From Hyella patelloides LEGE 07179 (GTDB lineage Bacteria; Cyanobacteriota; Cyanobacteriia; Cyanobacteriales; Xenococcaceae), in assembly GCF_900659865.1 (NCBI RefSeq), contig NZ_LR213810.1, positions 1 through 35,189 of the forward strand: a stretch of DNA of 35,189 bases, in the 5' to 3' direction. The position numbers and the translations under genes are program-made. Shown piece by piece: positions 34,041 to 35,189 of this stretch (the first letter of the stretch is position 1; every line of letters starts with the position of its first letter). Below the pieces are notes generated by a model. It was given only the letters and a program-made list of their open reading frames with translations, searched no databases and was not told the origin of the DNA.

Positions 34041-35189
34041 TTAAGCAACAATTTCAAGATCTTCGCTACTGAGAACGATATCATTACTGAAATTAGCGAT
34101 CGCTCTTGGATTATTGGGACCAGTACCATCAGAGTCATAGAGTAATCTGTCGGTATTGGTGTTATAAATAAAGCGATCGTCGCTATCTTGAGGGATATTA
34201 CCCACGATAAATTGATTGGGGTCGAGAATTCCTAGGGTTAAGCCTCCACCAAAGCCATTGGCAGAAATAGTTATTAAGTCTTCCCCAATGGAGAAATCGG
34301 TAATAGTATCAACGCCTTGATTAGGGGCAAAGTAGTTAAAGCGATCGCTACCTGCGCCACCAGTCATAATGTCGTTACTCACTCCTCCCACAAGCCCATC
34401 ATCTTGCGAGCCACCAAAGAGAGTATCGATGCCACCACCACCTTCTAAAGTAACGGAAAATTCAGTAACCGCACTGGCATCGAGAGTATTAGCACCGCCT
34501 CCTGCTGTGGCACGAACTAATTCTACTTCGCTCAAAGTATCGACTCCTCGTCCTGTTAACTGAGTATTGGTAACAGTAAAGTCAAAATTGCCCGACTCAA
34601 AAACAAGGTCGTTTCCTGAACCACCAAAGATAGTGTCATCACCGTTACCACCTTTGAGACTATCGTTACCTTCTCCTCCTTGAAGTTCGTCAAAACCGCC
34701 TTCTCCATCGAGAAGATCGTTATCATTATTTCCTAATAAAGTATCTCTCCCTTCTCCTCCTCTAAGAGTGTCATTACCTGCATCCCCTATCAGGCGGTCG
34801 TTACCTTGTTGACCACGGATAAGATCATTAGCATTACCCCCATCAACAGTATCATTACCTACATCACCATTGAGAGTATCGCTACCTTCATTGCCTTCAA
34901 CAAAGTCATTACCATTGTCGGCAAAGACTAGATCGTTATCAGAACCACCGCTAATAGTATCATCACCACTGCCACCAAGTAAGCGATCGTTACCAGCCTC
35001 TCCTGCGATTAAATCAGCCTCATTGTTACCATTGATGGTATCGTCGCCAATGCCTCCATTAAGAACGTCAAAACCAGCACCACCAGTTAAAAAGTCGTTG
35101 CCAGCTTCTCCGTTTAAAGTGTCGTCTCCAGAATTACCTTCTAAACGATCGAGATCGCTTCCACCAAAAATCAGGTCATTTTCCGAACC
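34041..35189 (-). CDS. RTX calcium-binding repeat protein, C-terminal part (5' end outside window)
   Basis: One minus-strand frame is open from the right edge to TAA at 34041-34043, giving 382 residues. Residues 1 to ~205 are tandem Gly-Gly-x-Gly-x-Asp-x-ϕ-x nonapeptides (GGSGDDTIS, GGNANDLIR, GEGGFDELQ and others) that bind Ca2+ in a parallel beta-roll. A spacer ('SEVELVRATAGGG') and one more repeat group follow. The C-terminus 'ADRFIY...LLYDSDG'-like region, after 'TDFSIGEDLITI', is the usual end of cyanobacterial type I-secreted proteins, carrying the uncleaved secretion signal. The N-terminal domains are outside, so its enzymatic or adhesive function is unknown. It is not a 164-residue gene: the internal TTG at 34535 is a Leu codon in a longer frame. 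Confidence 0.92.
   Translation of the reverse strand, partial: GSENDLIFGGSDLDRLEGNSGDDTLNGEAGNDFLTGGAGFDVLNGGIGDDTINGNNEADLIAGEAGNDRLLGGSGDDTISGGSDNDLVFADNGNDFVEGNEGSDTLNGDVGNDTVDGGNANDLIRGQQGNDRLIGDAGNDTLRGGEGRDTLLGNNDNDLLDGEGGFDELQGGEGNDSLKGGNGDDTIFGGSGNDLVFESGNFDFTVTNTQLTGRGVDTLSEVELVRATAGGGANTLDASAVTEFSVTLEGGGGIDTLFGGSQDDGLVGGVSNDIMTGGAGSDRFNYFAPNQGVDTITDFSIGEDLITISANGFGGGLTLGILDPNQFIVGNIPQDSDDRFIYNTNTDRLLYDSDGTGPNNPRAIANFSNDIVLSSEDLEIVA

Noticed and set aside
34041-34535. A complete 164-residue RTX gene starting at 34535
   Set aside because: The same frame continues without a stop to the right edge with more RTX repeats; the codon at 34535 is TTG inside 'DTLSEVEL'. The gene is a longer partial one.
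1-35189. tRNA, rRNA, CRISPR arrays, complete insertion sequences
   Set aside because: No T-loop/anticodon pattern, regularly spaced repeats or transposase gene was found on either strand by eye.

Overview
The window is from a cyanobacterium. The evidence is the many GCGATCGC (HIP1) sites, a moderately low GC content, the NdhS subunit of the photosynthetic NDH-1 complex, and cyanobacterial gene families such as DUF4912 with a Rho-N domain, a HAS-barrel protein and an NADPH-site-less thioredoxin reductase homologue. The genus cannot be fixed from the sequence. Interspersed palindromic repeats built around 'CCTAAAGGACTTCC' and 'GGCGAAGCC' suggest a repeat-rich, medium to large genome of the Pleurocapsa/Stanieria/Nostoc kind.

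Layout. Positions 1-3993 are the tail of an exopolysaccharide cluster: the end of a sugar-nucleotide epimerase, a hexapeptide acetyltransferase, a sulfotransferase and a Wzx-like flippase. Positions 4296-20714 are mostly housekeeping: a serine hydrolase, UbiD, a thioredoxin reductase-like flavoprotein behind a structured leader, a Rid protein, a large TPR protein, DUF4912, IlvD, an amino-acid ABC permease and AcnB. Positions 21172-25096 hold a three-gene minus-strand operon: a membrane pentapeptide-repeat protein with a C-terminal beta-sandwich, a CHAT-domain caspase-like protease, and a small protein resembling the trypsin-co-occurring (Trypco) domain. Positions 25321-28471 are a second polysaccharide block: a sulfotransferase, a GT4-like transferase and a WecG/TagA/CpsF transferase. 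Positions 28732-35189 hold AroC, an orphan FetB permease, a GT4 transferase, NdhS, a HAS-barrel protein and the 3' part of an RTX calcium-binding protein that runs off the right edge.

How genes work together. The two polysaccharide blocks could make, sulfate and export a surface glycan. The CHAT operon looks like a membrane-anchored sensor coupled to a protease effector, an architecture typical of predicted prokaryotic conflict and cell-suicide systems. It is the best candidate here for an undescribed system: the beta-sandwich normally expected beside a CHAT domain sits on the upstream gene, and the sensor gene carries a 120-nt internal duplication and a long Ala/Val/Gly/Ile membrane tract. 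A second candidate is the folded leader (about 7780-7884) in front of the thioredoxin reductase-like gene, which itself lacks the NADPH-binding motifs.

No tRNA, rRNA, CRISPR array or intact insertion sequence was recognised. All assignments are by eye from translated sequence and motifs; no database search was run.
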